From Helicobacter ailurogastricus (GTDB taxonomy: Bacteria; Campylobacterota; Campylobacteria; Campylobacterales; Helicobacteraceae), in contig NZ_CDMG01000009.1 of the NCBI RefSeq assembly GCF_001282945.1, positions 181,089-237,452 on the forward strand: DNA of 56,364 nt, given 5' to 3'. A program made the position numbers and the translations under genes. Positions 55,502-56,364 of the stretch are shown piece by piece. Below the pieces are notes generated by a model. That model made no database searches, was not told the DNA's origin, and was given only the letters and a program-made list of their open reading frames with translations. Positions within the stretch are counted from its first letter, which is position 1. Each line of letters begins with the position of its first letter.

Positions 55502-55639
55502 GGGGTGTTAGGGATGTTTAAAATCTCTCTGAAGTTTTCTTTTAAATTTTTAAAACTCGTTAAAATTCGTTTAAGTTTCTTGCTATAGAATCTCCTCCTT
55601 ATCAACAATAGATCCAATTACTTTCTTATTTGTTTTTGT

Positions 55640-55645
55640 TATAAT
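55640..55645 (+). promoter_or_regulatory. -10 box for the DUF262 gene
   Basis: TATAAT about 35 bases before ATG 55680, with GGAGG at 55671-55675. This region between 16S and the DUF262 gene holds no other gene. Confidence 0.5.
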
Positions 55646-55679
55646 CCAGCTTTATCGTTTCAAAGATGATGGAGGCTTG

Positions 55680-56364
55680 ATGCAAACCGATGGTTTTTGC
55701 CCTATAAGAGAAGATGGTTTATGTCCTGTGAAGGCATTGGAAAGGCGAAATTTTAAAATCCCTGCTTACCAAAGGGGTTATCGCTGGACTGCAAAAGAAG
55801 TACAGCTTTTGCTCAAAGACATTGTGCGTTTTATTCAAAAGGGCAAATCGGAGGAGTTTTCAGAGGAGTTTTATAGCCTACAGCCCATTGTTGTGAAAAA
55901 AATGAAGGAGGAGGGAAAGGAAATTTACCATGTCATTGATGGGCAACAACGGCTCACGACGATTTTTTTAATCATCAAGTACTTTGAGGGCAGGGATTTA
56001 TTCACCCTCGATTATGAAACTAGGAAGGGGAGCTTTCAATTTTTATGCAACATCCACGATCCATCCAAATACCCTCAAAAAATCAACATCGATTTTTACC
56101 ATTTTAAGGAGGCTTACAGAGCGATTAAAGATTACATAGAAAAGAAAGAAAAGGGATTTTTTGGTACGCAAAAACAAAAGTTCTTAGAGACTTTATACGA
56201 TAAGTGCAAACTGCTTTGGCATGAAAGCGAGGATGATGAAAAAGAGGTGTTGTACGCCTCAATAGCGGGAAAATCCCCCTCATGGAAGCAGAAAAAATCA
56301 AAGCGTTGTTTTTAGCCAAGAGAGATGGACTCCAAGAGAAAGAGATCGAAAATATGGCTAAAAA
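55680..56364 (+). pseudogene. DUF262 (GmrSD/ParB-like nuclease) protein, frameshifted and cut by window end
   Basis: The start (ATG 55680 after GGAGG) leads into RNFKIPAYQRGYRWTAKEV and EIYHVIDGQQRLTTIFLII, the IPxYQRxYxW and DGQQR motifs of DUF262, the N-terminal ParB-like domain of GmrSD/BrxU-type modification-dependent restriction enzymes. The frame stops at 56315. Another frame is open from about 56253 to the end of the window (NSGKIPLMEAEKIKALFLAK), which matches what this family should continue with; one missing T in CCTC at 56250-56254 would repair it (YAFNSGKIPLM). The C-terminal part lies beyond the window. Confidence 0.8.

Overview
The window looks like chromosome from a gastric, non-pylori Helicobacter. 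Evidence: a 16S rRNA gene of epsilonproteobacterial type that is not followed by 23S/5S, as in H. pylori; NikR, an alpha-carbonic anhydrase with the H. pylori zinc-ligand spacing, the hydABCDE uptake hydrogenase, CznABC efflux, FlgZ, the LuxS-MetB-CysK cluster and Hop-like porins ending in aromatic residues. By eye it is GC-richer than H. pylori, with many G/C homopolymers. Species cannot be fixed from the sequence alone.

Layout. 1-3 kb: 3' part of a chemoreceptor, an EamA exporter, an integral membrane protein with a G10 tract, and gatC. 3-10 kb: a WlbA-type sugar dehydrogenase, a FrpB-type TonB receptor and a porin diverging from an AT-rich promoter region, GDP-fucose synthase, and a Tat-exported esterase. 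10-16 kb: hydABCDE on the minus strand. 16-20 kb: alpha-carbonic anhydrase facing miaA-rsfS-nadD-nikR-lgt. 20-33 kb: a long minus-strand run (rluD-like, waaA, flgZ, nif3, glyQ, gpsA, a DUF3240 gene, cznA, cznB, cznC, glyS) with most genes overlapping or nearly touching. 33-41 kb: a lysozyme-like secreted protein and gpmI, then 5-oxoprolinase genes pxpA-NRAMP-pxpB-pxpC, fbp, a small Cys protein and a small porin. 41-46.9 kb: accessory region with an aldo-keto reductase, unknown and frameshifted genes, a DUF2130 protein, and a Sel1-repeat gene bracketed by long inverted repeats that look like IS ends. 46.9-49.5 kb: luxS-metB-cysK. 49.5-53.4 kb: a pseudogene, a glutarate hydroxylase/L-2-hydroxyglutarate oxidase pair (glaH-lhgO), an LRAT-like ORF fused to a chemoreceptor remnant, and a DUF1104-like periplasmic protein. 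53.4-56.4 kb: 16S rRNA with its processing stalk, then a frameshifted DUF262 protein.

How it fits together. A nickel and acid theme runs through the core: NikR (sensor), the [NiFe] hydrogenase, CznABC (Cd/Zn/Ni efflux), a TonB receptor and periplasmic carbonic anhydrase. Nitrogen and carbon scavenging appears as 5-oxoproline cleavage and the two-step glutarate to 2-oxoglutarate route. Surface biology is represented by fucose and WlbA-type sugar synthesis, WaaA and porins. Several coding sequences contain apparent single-base indels next to short homopolymers, so part of the gene decay could be sequencing error.
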